This document shows positions 26,791 through 36,380 of a DNA stretch of 64,000 bases, piece after piece. The translations under genes were made by a program, and so were the position numbers. How positions within the stretch are numbered: the stretch's first letter is position 1; each line of letters opens with the position of its first letter. A model generated the notes under the pieces. The model did no database searches. It was not told where the DNA came from and saw only the letters and a program-made list of their open reading frames with translations. Source of the DNA: an uncultured SAR116 cluster alpha proteobacterium (GTDB taxonomy: Bacteria > Pseudomonadota > Alphaproteobacteria > Puniceispirillales > Marisalimonadaceae); assembly GCA_902542765.1 (NCBI GenBank), contig CACBVW010000001.1, positions 1-64,000 of the forward strand, in the 5' to 3' direction.

Positions 26791-28083
26791 ATGATATTAA
26801 AATATATTTCTTTTAAAGAGCTCAACTATGCCAAAAGCTGGCAAGATGGTTGGAATAAAATTAATAAACTTAGTAATTTTGATAAGTTCATTACTATTTT
26901 TTGGTTACTTGGGCCTTTAATTTATCTAATTGAAAGAGATCCGGCAGATGTATGGTTAACATCATTAAGTCTATTGTTTATAATACGATGTTTTATAAAA
27001 AATAATTGGAGCTGGGCTTCACAACTTTGGTTTAAAAGCGCTTTGGCGTTATGGATATTTGGGCTTTTTTCTTCGATTACAAGTGAAGACCCTCTTTTTA
27101 CATTTCAGCAAGGTTTTGTATGGATACGTTTTCCACTTTATGCTGCTGCTACTCAAGTATGGATAGCTAAGGACAGAGATATTAGAATAGTAATGTTATT
27201 ATCTATCTTTTTTGGAATGCTTATTATGAGCGCAATATTAATAACTGAAACAATTTATGAACCAAAACCAAGACTAACTTGGCCTTATGGTGATTTAGTA
27301 CCAGGTGGTTATATAGCTAAAGTATCATTACCTTTATTTTGCGTTTTAATAGCTATAGCCGTGAATCAGAAAAGTAGAGCTGGCATCATTTCTGGTTTAG
27401 TTGGTCTTTTATCTATTGCTGTATCTGTTTTAACAGGCGAAAGAACAAATTTTCTTATTAGAGCTTGTGGTGGTATTGTTGCTAGTATTGCATGGAAGCC
27501 TAAACTTGTAATGTTCTCAATATTGATTTTTATTGAGACTTTTGCGGTTTTAGTTGTCTTTTTTTCTCGACCTGATCTAAGTAGAAGTTTTGTAAATAAT
27601 TTTATAAATCATATTCCATTAGCAAACACGACAGATCAAAATCCGTATTGGGGTGCTTGGAGAGGTGGTTTGCAACAAGGGCTAGTAACACCTTTAAAAG
27701 GAGTGGGGCCCTCTGGTACCAGAAAAACCTGTGCTACTTTAGACACTAATCTTCCAGAATGGCTCCCAGGAAAAAATTATTGTGGTAATCATCCTCATAA
27801 TTTTTATATTCAATTATTTGCCGAAACAGGAATAGTTGGATTAATTATTGGATGTATTATGTTTGGGTCTATAATTTTTACATGTTATAAAGCTAGATCA
27901 CAAAACTTTAATTGCCCAATGGCCGCAACGGCATTTGTAGTCCCTTTAGCATTATTTTTCCCAATACAACAGTTTGGAAGTTTCTACGGACAATGGGGTA
28001 ATCTTTTTACATGGTTTGCGATTGCGTTTGCACTATCTCAAAGTCAAGAATGGATAAATTGCATTAAAAATTTTGAAAAATAA
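26791..28083 (+). CDS. O-antigen ligase/polymerase family membrane protein (Wzy_C)
   Basis: A ~430-residue protein with about ten membrane helices and a long periplasmic loop. The loop carries KGVGPSGTR, and then NHPHNFYIQLFAETGIVGL, the conserved His-containing motif of O-antigen ligases (WaaL) and polymerases (Wzy). These join glycan from undecaprenyl carriers to lipid A core, or polymerise it. I chose the ATG at 26791; the frame could start nine bases earlier at a TTG. It converges with the GT4 glycosyltransferase with a 20-base overlap. The 166-base gap upstream probably holds its promoter; I saw no strong match there. Confidence 0.78.
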   Translation: MILKYISFKELNYAKSWQDGWNKINKLSNFDKFITIFWLLGPLIYLIERDPADVWLTSLSLLFIIRCFIKNNWSWASQLWFKSALALWIFGLFSSITSEDPLFTFQQGFVWIRFPLYAAATQVWIAKDRDIRIVMLLSIFFGMLIMSAILITETIYEPKPRLTWPYGDLVPGGYIAKVSLPLFCVLIAIAVNQKSRAGIISGLVGLLSIAVSVLTGERTNFLIRACGGIVASIAWKPKLVMFSILIFIETFAVLVVFFSRPDLSRSFVNNFINHIPLANTTDQNPYWGAWRGGLQQGLVTPLKGVGPSGTRKTCATLDTNLPEWLPGKNYCGNHPHNFYIQLFAETGIVGLIIGCIMFGSIIFTCYKARSQNFNCPMAATAFVVPLALFFPIQQFGSFYGQWGNLFTWFAIAFALSQSQEWINCIKNFEK

Positions 28084-29158
28084 TTTTTCGAAAATTATCT
28101 AATTGTTTACTTGAGTTAATTGATGTAAATTTAAAGTCTTTCCAAGCTTTTTTTTGAAAACATTCTCTTTTTTTATTATCTTTTATTAAATCAACAAGAC
28201 TTTCTAGTAATTTTTTATGGTTAATATTTTTAATTAGAATTCCTTTATTATCTAATATCTCAGGTATTCCACCTACTTTAGAAGCTATGATACATATACC
28301 ATTACTCATAGCCTCTGCAGCAACAAGACCAAATGGTTCTTGCCAAATTGAAGGAATAACAATGATGGATGCCGTTTTCATTTTTTCTTGGACAAATTCA
28401 TTATTTTTAAATCCAAAAAATTTAGCTTGTATTCCAATTTTTTTGAAATCATTTATTACTTGGATAGCGTAAGAATTTTTATTTTCATTATAACCCAATC
28501 TATGAGAGCCAATTAACCCGAATTTCCATTCAGGAAAATTAATTGCTAATAATCTCAATGCTTTAACATAAAAATGAGCACCTTTTTCAGGTACTAATCT
28601 TCCAACAAATAGAATCTCTTTTTTCTTTTTTGGAAATTCTTTAAGCTTTTTATTAACACCATTGTATAAAACATGAACTTTATGTGTGTTCTTAGATATA
28701 CCTTCTAAATATAATCCTTTGATGTATTCACTTACACAAAAAATTGCTGTACATTTTTTTAATAAATTTTCTCTATCCTTGATTGACCTAGATCCTTTCA
28801 TTTGTTGAGGATCGTTATGCAAAAATAAAGTAACAAAATGATGATTACCTTTGGTGATTTGGTCAATAAGATAAGGTCTGTTGTGTACCTCAATTAATTG
28901 TGGTTGATCAACATCATGAGAAATTGTTTTCATCATTTTATGAGCCAAAAATTTATTCTTACTTTTAAATGATAAAATTGAATGTTTAAAACCTATGAAA
29001 TTATCTTTAAATAATGGTTTTTCAACATATTGGCCATAAATTCTAATTTGATTTAAAAAAATAGAATGAGATAAATTATTTTTAACAGTTATGGAAACTG
29101 ATGAAGCTTTGTTTTCGTCAAATTTCTCTTTATAAGGTAGTAAAATATTTATTTTCAT
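28064..29158 (-). CDS. Family 4 glycosyltransferase (GT-B fold)
   Basis: The 364-residue protein has the C-terminal donor-binding half of GT4 enzymes. GRLVPEKGAHFYVKAL is the nucleotide-binding strand and helix, and EPFGLVAAEAMSNG holds the EX7E motif, followed by GGIPEIL. The N-terminal half contains FLHNDPQQM. Such retaining enzymes add hexoses to lipid A core or O-antigen. Its 3' end overlaps the O-antigen ligase gene by 20 bases on the opposite strand. The divergent neighbour at 29214 is a second glycosyltransferase-like gene. Donor and acceptor are unknown. Confidence 0.84.
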   Translation of the reverse strand: MKINILLPYKEKFDENKASSVSITVKNNLSHSIFLNQIRIYGQYVEKPLFKDNFIGFKHSILSFKSKNKFLAHKMMKTISHDVDQPQLIEVHNRPYLIDQITKGNHHFVTLFLHNDPQQMKGSRSIKDRENLLKKCTAIFCVSEYIKGLYLEGISKNTHKVHVLYNGVNKKLKEFPKKKKEILFVGRLVPEKGAHFYVKALRLLAINFPEWKFGLIGSHRLGYNENKNSYAIQVINDFKKIGIQAKFFGFKNNEFVQEKMKTASIIVIPSIWQEPFGLVAAEAMSNGICIIASKVGGIPEILDNKGILIKNINHKKLLESLVDLIKDNKKRECFQKKAWKDFKFTSINSSKQLDNFRKIIFQNF

Positions 29159-29213
29159 TTTTTTATTATTTAAATTATTTATAGTGTTATATAACTATAT
29201 ATCTTATTTATAA

Positions 29214-29963
29214 TTGGAATCTAATTTGCAAACAATCATCTGTATGAAGTGGGGTTCAAGATATGGACCAGAATTTGTAAATAGGCTGTATAAATCCATA
29301 ATAAAACACACCAAACGAAAAACTATTCTCTACTGTTTAACTGATAACCCTCAAAATATTAATAAAAATATAATATGTAAACCTTTACCAAAAATTTCTT
29401 TACCTGAAGCAATAGCTTATACTCCATGGAGAAAAATGAGTTTATGGCAGTATCCTCTTTACGATTTTAAAGGTGACGTTTTATTCTTAGATCTAGATTT
29501 GGTAATTACAGGTAATTTAGATCGCTTTTTTGATTATAAAAAAGGTAGATATTGCGTCATTGAAAATTGGACTCAAATTGGTCAAAATATTGGAAATACA
29601 AGTTGTTTTAGATTTCCTATTGGAAAATATCGTTCAATTTTTGAAAAATTCCAAAATGATCCTAAAACACATTGGTATAAATATCACATAGAACAAATTT
29701 ATTTAAGTACCCAAATTAAAGATCAAGTATTTTGGCCAACTGAGTGGTGCAAAAGTTTTAAACATAACCTTCTACCTAAATGGCCATTTAGGCTTTGGGA
29801 GCCAGCTAAGCTTCCTAAAGACACTTCTATAGTAGCTTTTACAGGTAAGCCCGACCCAGATGACGTTGTAAATGGTTGTTGGCCAGTAAAAAAATCACAA
29901 ATTTACAAAAAAATTTATAAGCAATTAAAAACTCCTCAATGGGTTTTGGATAATTGGCTGTAG
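29214..29963 (+). CDS. GT-A-type glycosyltransferase-like protein (DxD motif)
   Basis: The 249 residues resemble GT8- and capsule-related GT-A enzymes. DVLFLDLDLVITGNLDRFF (about residues 83-101) carries the DxD metal-binding motif, and TPWRKMSLWQYPL and an FTGKPDPDDV stretch come before and after. There is no signal peptide. The start is uncertain: TTG at 29214 and a second TTG at residue 5 are both possible, while the first ATG (residue 12) would cut the first strand. It is divergent from the GT4 gene across 55 bases. Two bases separate its end from the convergent dehydrogenase gene. The sugar is unknown. Confidence 0.65.
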   Translation: MESNLQTIICMKWGSRYGPEFVNRLYKSIIKHTKRKTILYCLTDNPQNINKNIICKPLPKISLPEAIAYTPWRKMSLWQYPLYDFKGDVLFLDLDLVITGNLDRFFDYKKGRYCVIENWTQIGQNIGNTSCFRFPIGKYRSIFEKFQNDPKTHWYKYHIEQIYLSTQIKDQVFWPTEWCKSFKHNLLPKWPFRLWEPAKLPKDTSIVAFTGKPDPDDVVNGCWPVKKSQIYKKIYKQLKTPQWVLDNWL

Positions 29964-29965
29964 TT

Positions 29966-30919
29966 TTAAGAAATTTGATGAATTGGGTTTCGATTTATAT
30001 ACGCTTCTATGGCTTTTAAATAACCTTCAAAAAATTTTTCATAAGTTTCTTCAGATACGTATCCAATGTGTGGAGTAAGAATTAAGTTTTTTGTCTTTCT
30101 TAAAACATGATCTTTTGGTAAAGGCTCTTGATCATAAACATCTAAAGCTGCGCAAGAAATAATATCATTATTTAATGCATCTATTAAATCTTTTTCTTTT
30201 ACAATTGGCCCTCTACTAGTATTAACAATAACAGATCCTTTTTTCATTAGCTTAATTTTGTTATTATCAATATAACCAAAAGTTCTATCAGACAATCTAG
30301 TATGAATAGTTAAAATATCTGACATTTTAAATAAATCCATACTATTAACATATTCAACATCAGCTTTTTGACAATCTTGTTGTTTTAAATTATGACTCCA
30401 AGCTATAACTTTCATTCCAAAAGCTTTAGCAAAACCCGCTACTTGTAATCCCTGCTTTCCAAGACCCAAAATACCTAATGTATTTCCTTTCAAACCTCTT
30501 CCAATAGTAGTTTGCCATTTACCTTCTTTCATATTTTGGATTTCAGTTTGCAATCTTCTCCAACTATTCATAATCAGCGCCCAAGCTAATTCCGCGGTTG
30601 AATGGATTTTGGTCTCAGTTCCGCAATAAATTATATTTTTTTCTTTTAAGGCTTCTTTATCAACAGAGGCGTTCCACATTCCACTTGTAATTACTAATTT
30701 TAAGTTTGGAAGTTTTTCTATCAAGTTTCTAGGAAGTGGGGTCCTTTCTCTCATCAAACATAAAACATCAAAATCAAATAATTTATCTGATAAGTTATTT
30801 TTTTCGATATAATAATTGAAAACTTCTATATCAATTTTCCCAAGAAGTGTCTCCCAATTTGCAAATTTATGAGTAACATTTTGATAATCATCTAAAATTG
30901 CTACCTTGATTTTCTTCAT
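29966..30919 (-). CDS. D-isomer-specific 2-hydroxyacid dehydrogenase family
   Basis: The 317 residues show the NAD-binding motif LGILGLGKQGLQVA, then TSRGPIV with the catalytic Arg, DVYDQEPLP with the Glu and LTPHIGY with the catalytic His. This triad defines the family of D-lactate, D-glycerate, hydroxypyruvate and 3-phosphoglycerate dehydrogenases. The gene follows the TcuA-like flavoprotein after three bases, so the two probably form one transcript with related substrates. D-lactate from the MurQ reaction is one candidate, but specificity cannot be told from the sequence. Confidence 0.85.
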   Translation of the reverse strand: MKKIKVAILDDYQNVTHKFANWETLLGKIDIEVFNYYIEKNNLSDKLFDFDVLCLMRERTPLPRNLIEKLPNLKLVITSGMWNASVDKEALKEKNIIYCGTETKIHSTAELAWALIMNSWRRLQTEIQNMKEGKWQTTIGRGLKGNTLGILGLGKQGLQVAGFAKAFGMKVIAWSHNLKQQDCQKADVEYVNSMDLFKMSDILTIHTRLSDRTFGYIDNNKIKLMKKGSVIVNTSRGPIVKEKDLIDALNNDIISCAALDVYDQEPLPKDHVLRKTKNLILTPHIGYVSEETYEKFFEGYLKAIEAYINRNPIHQIS

Positions 30920-30922
30920 TTT

Positions 30923-32395
30923 CTAACCCTCTTGAACTGAACCATAACCTGCCATTCTTCCAAAGACAGCACCAGATGTTAAGCCTGAACCACCGGGGTA
31001 ACCATTAAAAAATACACCTCCTACTAATTCACCACAAGCAAACAAACCTTTAATGAGATTATCATTAATGTCTAATACTGATCCATTTTTATCTACTTTT
31101 AATCCACCATATGTGAATGTGATGCCACCTGTCACAGGAAAAGCTCTAAAAGGGCCTTTATCTATTTTTTGTGCCCAATTAGATTTTTCAATCTCAAGAC
31201 CCATAGTTGATTTTCCATCAAGAATTGTTGGATCAAAAGTGGTATTTAGATCTACAGAATTATTAAATTCAGAAATTGTTTTTTTTGTTTCGATTTTATC
31301 AACACCATCCATTTTATTTATTAACTCGTCAATACTGCAAGCTTCAACAAAGTGTGCATCATGAAATGTATATTCTTCATAAAGTAAATCAAAAACTTTA
31401 CTATCAAAAACCTGCCAAGCAAAATGTCCAGGCTGATCTAAAACTTTTTTTCCATATTGAGCATATGTATAATTTCTAAAGTTTTTACCTTCATCTAAAA
31501 ATCTTTTACCTTTTGCGTTTACCATAATCCCTAAAAAATAACATATCTTTCTATAATTTTTTCTCTCACTTGGTTCTAAATCTAATCCACCATAATTTTT
31601 CATATGTAAATCCATCGGCGTAGCATGACAACCTTCATATAAACCATATTTTGCTGCGCCAATTTTCAAGGCCATCTCGAGTCCATCTCCAGTATTGTAA
31701 GGTGTTCCTCTAACTTTAGCTTTAAACCAATTGTTGCCAATATAAGATTTTCGAAGTTCGTCATTGGCCTCAAACCCCCCAGATGCCAAAATAACAGAGT
31801 CAGAAATTATTTTTTTTTGATTTACATAAACACCTTTTACCTTTCCATCTTCATAAACAAGATTTGTAACTGGACTTTGATAAAAAATTTTTCCGCCTAA
31901 TAATAAAAAAGCATTTAGTTCTTGATCAAATAAACCAACACCTTCGTTTTGTGATGCAAGTGTTAAGCCTCCCCAAAAAATATGTTTTCCATTTTTCAAA
32001 AAACTTTGCCTAGAATAGATGGGCTCAAATTTAATGTTATGAGAAGAAAGCCACTCTATTGTTTCTAGTGATTTAGAAACCAATATTTTTTGCTCATGAC
32101 TCAATGGTCTGCCTTCATTAAAATTTAATAAATCTTTTTCAAATCTTTCTTGGGTATAAGAACCAAAATCTGTATGTTTTATTCTTTCATCATTAGGATT
32201 TTTTAAAAGACCCATTAACTGGTTATTATTATCATAGGCAAATCGCATTGCACCTGCTGTATACTTTGTATTGCCTCCAGCCATTTTTTTATCTGCTTTT
32301 TCATAAATAATTACCTCTGCACCCTTTTCTAAAGCAGCTATTCCTGCAGATAAAGCTGCATTACCAGAGCCAACAATTATAACTTTTTTTGACAT
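30923..32395 (-). CDS. FAD-dependent tricarballylate dehydrogenase-like (TcuA/FrdA-family) flavoprotein
   Basis: The 490 residues begin with the FAD-binding IVGSGNAALSAGIAALEKGAEV, then a GGNTKYTAGAMRFA segment typical of TcuA. The C-terminal GGLKVDKNGSVLD and GGSGLTSGAVFGRMAG complete the fumarate-reductase/KSTD-type flavoprotein fold. TcuA oxidises tricarballylate to cis-aconitate. Relatives oxidise other di- and tricarboxylates or steroids. An AAGGA site lies nine bases before the ATG. It is transcribed with the hydroxyacid dehydrogenase. There is no TcuB or TcuC homologue in the window, so the electron partner is missing here. Confidence 0.75.
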   Translation of the reverse strand: MSKKVIIVGSGNAALSAGIAALEKGAEVIIYEKADKKMAGGNTKYTAGAMRFAYDNNNQLMGLLKNPNDERIKHTDFGSYTQERFEKDLLNFNEGRPLSHEQKILVSKSLETIEWLSSHNIKFEPIYSRQSFLKNGKHIFWGGLTLASQNEGVGLFDQELNAFLLLGGKIFYQSPVTNLVYEDGKVKGVYVNQKKIISDSVILASGGFEANDELRKSYIGNNWFKAKVRGTPYNTGDGLEMALKIGAAKYGLYEGCHATPMDLHMKNYGGLDLEPSERKNYRKICYFLGIMVNAKGKRFLDEGKNFRNYTYAQYGKKVLDQPGHFAWQVFDSKVFDLLYEEYTFHDAHFVEACSIDELINKMDGVDKIETKKTISEFNNSVDLNTTFDPTILDGKSTMGLEIEKSNWAQKIDKGPFRAFPVTGGITFTYGGLKVDKNGSVLDINDNLIKGLFACGELVGGVFFNGYPGGSGLTSGAVFGRMAGYGSVQEG

Positions 32396-32499
32396 TTAAC
32401 ATTATCCTTATAAAAGGGAGTTTGATATATATTAGATTGTTAATTTATTGTTATTCTTTAATATATTTTTTTCAAGTTCATTTTATTATTTGGTCTAAT

Positions 32500-33414
32500 A
32501 TGTCTTCTAATATAATTGGTTCTCTTATTTGGGTCATGTTTATATTTTTATCTTTATTTACACACATGATTATCAAGTATTTATCAGGTGAAGTGGATTT
32601 CATCATTACTCTATTTTCTAGATTTACATATTCTTTACCAATATTATTTATTTTGGCTTATATAGCTAGGAAATATCTTTTGTTTAAAGTCAATAATTGG
32701 AAAAATATTGCTTTACGTTCCTTTTTTGGTTTCGTTACTATGATAATGGTTTTTTCCGCATTACAATTAATTCCTATTGGACTTACCACAGCTCTTGCCC
32801 AGAGTTCAGCAATTTATGTCACTCTTTTATCACCAATTTTCCTAAATGAAAAAATTGGACTAATTAGATGGTCAGCAGTTATATTTGGATTAATTGGTGT
32901 TTTTTTAATGACAAACCCAATCAGTATTATTAATGAAACTTCCGAATTATCAGCATTAGGTGTTTACCTTGCTTTTGGAAGCGCTTTAACACATTCAGCA
33001 CTGGCTATTATTTTAAGAAGAATTGGAAAAACAGAACATCCTGCTACTACTGCTCTGATCCATAACCTTTTAACCTCCTTAGTTATTACTTTTTGTATAT
33101 TTTTTTTTGGGACTAAGTTTTATGGAAAAACAGGTAATTTTGGGATAGAAATTTTATTTACACCTAATAACGTACTATACACTTTGATTAGTCTAGGAAT
33201 GATAGGGTCATTTGTTCAGTATTTTATGGCTCAAAGTTATAAATACGCAGAGGCTACAATTTTGGTAACACTAAGGTATTTAGCAATTCCATTGGCCACC
33301 TTGTTTGGATATATTATTTGGGATGAAATACCTTCATATAATCAAATTGTAGGTGGATTAGTCATTATTGGCTCCTGTCTTTTGATAACGTATAGAGAAA
33401 TTAAAAAGAAATAA
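32500..33414 (+). CDS. EamA/DMT-family ten-helix transporter
   Basis: From the ATG at 32500 (MSSNIIGSLIWVMF) the protein is 304 residues with ten hydrophobic segments in two repeats. GLTTALAQSSAIYVTLLSPIFLNEKI closes the first EamA unit, and ATILVTLRYLAIPLATLFGYIIWDEIP the second. A frame continuing 37 codons upstream would add an eleventh helix and overlap the divergent flavoprotein gene. I rejected that start because EamA proteins normally begin just before helix 1. These permeases export amino acids or metabolites. It converges with the gamma-glutamyltransferase gene one base away. Cargo unknown. Confidence 0.8.
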   Translation: MSSNIIGSLIWVMFIFLSLFTHMIIKYLSGEVDFIITLFSRFTYSLPILFILAYIARKYLLFKVNNWKNIALRSFFGFVTMIMVFSALQLIPIGLTTALAQSSAIYVTLLSPIFLNEKIGLIRWSAVIFGLIGVFLMTNPISIINETSELSALGVYLAFGSALTHSALAIILRRIGKTEHPATTALIHNLLTSLVITFCIFFFGTKFYGKTGNFGIEILFTPNNVLYTLISLGMIGSFVQYFMAQSYKYAEATILVTLRYLAIPLATLFGYIIWDEIPSYNQIVGGLVIIGSCLLITYREIKKK

Positions 33415-33415
33415 A

Positions 33416-35023
33416 TTAGTATCCTATTGCAAGTCCATCTTTACGCCAATCACTTGCACCAACTAAAATATCCCTTTTTTCATCTATTAAAATGATTTGA
33501 CCACCGCCTATAGGGGGGACTGGGTGATTAATTTGGTGCCCTCTTAATTTTAATTCATTTATTAAATTTAAATCAAAATCATTTTCAATGTCTAACAAAT
33601 TATTATTTGGGAAAATCCTAGAATGATTTAGTGCGAGCTGTGGGCTTAATCCAAAATCAATCATTTGAGATAGAACATAGGCATGACCAGCAGCTTGGTA
33701 TTGACCTCCCATTACTCCAAATGATCCTATAAGTTTATTATTTCTTGATATCATGGCAGGGATTATAGTATGTAAAGGTCTTTTATATGGGTTTAATTCA
33801 TTAGGGTGACCTTTTATAGTGTTAAATGCTCTACCTCTACAATGAAATAGAACTCCACTTTTAGGGGCTGTAATGCCACTTCCAAACGCATCAAAGAGAG
33901 AGTTAATGAATGAGATTATCATGCCATTTTTATCTCTAACTGTAAGATAAATTGTATCAGGATGATCTGGAAAATCGCTTATTTTATAAACCTTAGCCAT
34001 TTTCATATCAATGGTTAATGCGTATTGATCCAATAAATTTGATTTAAGAAAATGATCAACAGATAATTTGTTTAGTTCTGAATCTGCCAAATACTCATCT
34101 CTTAGAAAATACCCTATCTTTGTTGCCTCACAAAATAAATGAATGTAGTCAGTTTTGGACATTTTTTTTAAATTAAACTTTTCTAGAATTGATAAAATAA
34201 TTAATGCAACCAAACCCTGTCCATTAGGAGGGCACTCATGAATATGAAAGCCCCTATAGTCCGAAGAAATTGGCTTAACCCATTCAGCAGTCGTATTACT
34301 AAAATCATTTGAGGTATGATTTCCTCCAATTGATACAAGTTTTTTTAACATGTCATCGGCAACCCACCCATGATAGAAACCATCATAACCTTCTAGTGAG
34401 ATTGTTCTAAAGGTTTCTGATAAATTTTCGTTCTTAAAATTATCCATAAACTTGAATGATTTGCCATTTTTGAGAAAAAGCTTTGATGTATCCGGATCTA
34501 AAGATAATTTTCGTATATTTTTTTTCCAATCCAACGCAACTCTCTCATGAACGTTTATGCCTTGCTGAGCATAATTTATTGCCGGATTAAAAAGTTCTTT
34601 CCAAGGCATATATCCATGCTCTTTGTGAAGTAAACTCCATGCAGCAACAGCCCCAGGTATTGTTATAGCATCTGGCATTTCAGGGCTGATTACTGATATG
34701 TTTCTTTCTCGAAGACTGGCTGCTTTAGCTTTTGAAGAAGATTTCCCTGATCCGTTAAGAGCTTTAATATCAGTACTACCATCAACAGATAGCATTACAA
34801 AGCAATCACCCCCTACGCCTGTCATATGAGGTTCAGCAATACAAAGAACAGCATTCATAGCAATTGAGGCATCAACAGCATTTCCTCCATTTCTTAAAAT
34901 TTCAATTCCAACTGATGATGCTATAGGGTGAGAAGAAGCTAACATTGCATTAGAACTAATAATATTTGACTTACCAGACTTAGAAAAATCTCTTATTTCT
35001 AAATTATTTAAAATATAGCTCAT
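33416..35023 (-). CDS. ggt: Gamma-glutamyltransferase family (Ntn-hydrolase)
   Basis: The 535-residue protein has the GGT pattern: ASSHPIASSVGIEILRNGGNAVDASIA near the start, TGVGGDCFVML, and DTIYLTVRDKNGMII. The Thr of DTIY lies where self-cleavage makes the catalytic N-terminal residue. FGSGI and VMGGQYQAAGH follow. No signal peptide is evident, so it is probably the cytoplasmic (YwrD-like) type. Such enzymes cleave glutathione or gamma-glutamyl compounds; specificity of this group is often unknown. It is transcribed alone on the minus strand, with a 159-base gap upstream. Confidence 0.85.
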   Translation of the reverse strand: MSYILNNLEIRDFSKSGKSNIISSNAMLASSHPIASSVGIEILRNGGNAVDASIAMNAVLCIAEPHMTGVGGDCFVMLSVDGSTDIKALNGSGKSSSKAKAASLRERNISVISPEMPDAITIPGAVAAWSLLHKEHGYMPWKELFNPAINYAQQGINVHERVALDWKKNIRKLSLDPDTSKLFLKNGKSFKFMDNFKNENLSETFRTISLEGYDGFYHGWVADDMLKKLVSIGGNHTSNDFSNTTAEWVKPISSDYRGFHIHECPPNGQGLVALIILSILEKFNLKKMSKTDYIHLFCEATKIGYFLRDEYLADSELNKLSVDHFLKSNLLDQYALTIDMKMAKVYKISDFPDHPDTIYLTVRDKNGMIISFINSLFDAFGSGITAPKSGVLFHCRGRAFNTIKGHPNELNPYKRPLHTIIPAMISRNNKLIGSFGVMGGQYQAAGHAYVLSQMIDFGLSPQLALNHSRIFPNNNLLDIENDFDLNLINELKLRGHQINHPVPPIGGGQIILIDEKRDILVGASDWRKDGLAIGY

Positions 35024-35182
35024 ATTTTTAACCCTTAATTGATATAATAAATTTTTTACTGTTATTAGGTTGTTTTAATTTATTATTCATAGTATTTACT
35101 AATCTGACAATATCTAGTTTTTTACTTAATTAGAGTATTTCATTTTATGTCATCAATACGTTAATTTTTAATAGTTATAATT

Positions 35183-36307
35183 ATGCCAATTAAACAAAAC
35201 GATGAAATAGACCTGATATTACTTTTAAAAACAATTTGGGATGGTAAATGGATAATAGCCACCACCACAATGTTGACTTTAATTTCTTGTGTGATTTTTA
35301 ATTTTTACACTCCTAATTCATTTCAGATTACATCCACTTTTAGCACTAATAATCAAAATATTTTTTTAAATTTCAAAAATGTAAATGATATTTTAATTGA
35401 AAGAGTTGGAACAGATACGGTCTATCTGGAACCTTATTCATTTGATGAAAAAACTATTTATGAAATATTTGTTAATGAATTTAACGATTACATTGAAATG
35501 ACAAGCGTTTTAAAGAAAAATGACTTTATTACAAATAAAATTAAAAACTTAAATGATTTGCAAAAACAAAAAGCTTTAATGAGCTTTGCTAAAAAATTCA
35601 GAATTTTGAAACCTCAAACTAAAGGATCAGATCCTAAAATTTTATTCAATTGGCATGACGTTGATGAGGGTTTTTTATTATTTAAAATTGCATTGAATCT
35701 TACATTGTTGAATGTCAGAGATAAAATAGTAAATGATATTGATAGTTTGGCTTCATCATTAAATGACCAAAATCAGCGTAGAATTAATTTATTAAAAATT
35801 AGGTTACAATCGATAAAAGAGTTATACAATTTAAAAATTGCAAAGAAAAAAATTTTCTTAAAAGAACATTTAGCTATTGCTAAAGAATTAGGTATTAAGG
35901 ATTTTCAAAATGTATCATTTGATGTTGAGCTTGTAAGTAAAATTTCGAAAAAAGATGAACTCAATTATCCATATTATTTACGAGGATATAAAGCAATACA
36001 AAAAGAACTTGATCTAATTGATTATAGATCTAAAACTGAAAATGACTTGATGGCAGATGGATACCTTGAGATAAAAGAAGAATTAATCCAGTTTGAGAAA
36101 GATGTTAGATCAAATAACTTAAGAAATGAAGCCAATAAAATTAATAACACTGATATAAGTAGTTGGATTAATTTTAATTTTGAGTTAGCTGAAATTGAAA
36201 ACCTTAATAAACAAAATCTTTATATAATTTTTTCGATGTTTTTAGGTCTATTAATAGGTGTAGTCTATATATTTTTTATCAATGCTATAAATAACAAAAA
36301 AAAATAA
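35183..36307 (+). CDS. Wzz-like chain-length determinant / polysaccharide co-polymerase protein
   Basis: The 374 residues have the Wzz layout: an N-terminal IDLILLLKTIWDGKW motif with the first membrane helix (about 28-47), a long periplasmic helical region (about 50-340), and a final helix (IIFSMFLGLLIGVVYIFF). It would set the chain length of O-antigen made by a Wzy polymerase. It stands alone, 7 kb from the O-antigen-ligase-like gene at 26791. The 159-base gap before it has a TATAAT right at the ATG but no convincing -35. The match is structural (arrangement and motif), so the exact subfamily is open. Confidence 0.72.
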   Translation: MPIKQNDEIDLILLLKTIWDGKWIIATTTMLTLISCVIFNFYTPNSFQITSTFSTNNQNIFLNFKNVNDILIERVGTDTVYLEPYSFDEKTIYEIFVNEFNDYIEMTSVLKKNDFITNKIKNLNDLQKQKALMSFAKKFRILKPQTKGSDPKILFNWHDVDEGFLLFKIALNLTLLNVRDKIVNDIDSLASSLNDQNQRRINLLKIRLQSIKELYNLKIAKKKIFLKEHLAIAKELGIKDFQNVSFDVELVSKISKKDELNYPYYLRGYKAIQKELDLIDYRSKTENDLMADGYLEIKEELIQFEKDVRSNNLRNEANKINNTDISSWINFNFELAEIENLNKQNLYIIFSMFLGLLIGVVYIFFINAINNKKK

Positions 36308-36380
36308 AAAACAGTTTCTTAATTACATATTAATTCTAATTGAACGACCTAATAAAATAATTTAAGTTTTCTATATTAAG

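Noticed and set aside
32389-32499. 37-residue N-terminal extension of the EamA transporter
   Set aside because: It adds an extra hydrophobic segment not found in the family and overlaps the divergent flavoprotein gene. The ATG at 32500 fits better.
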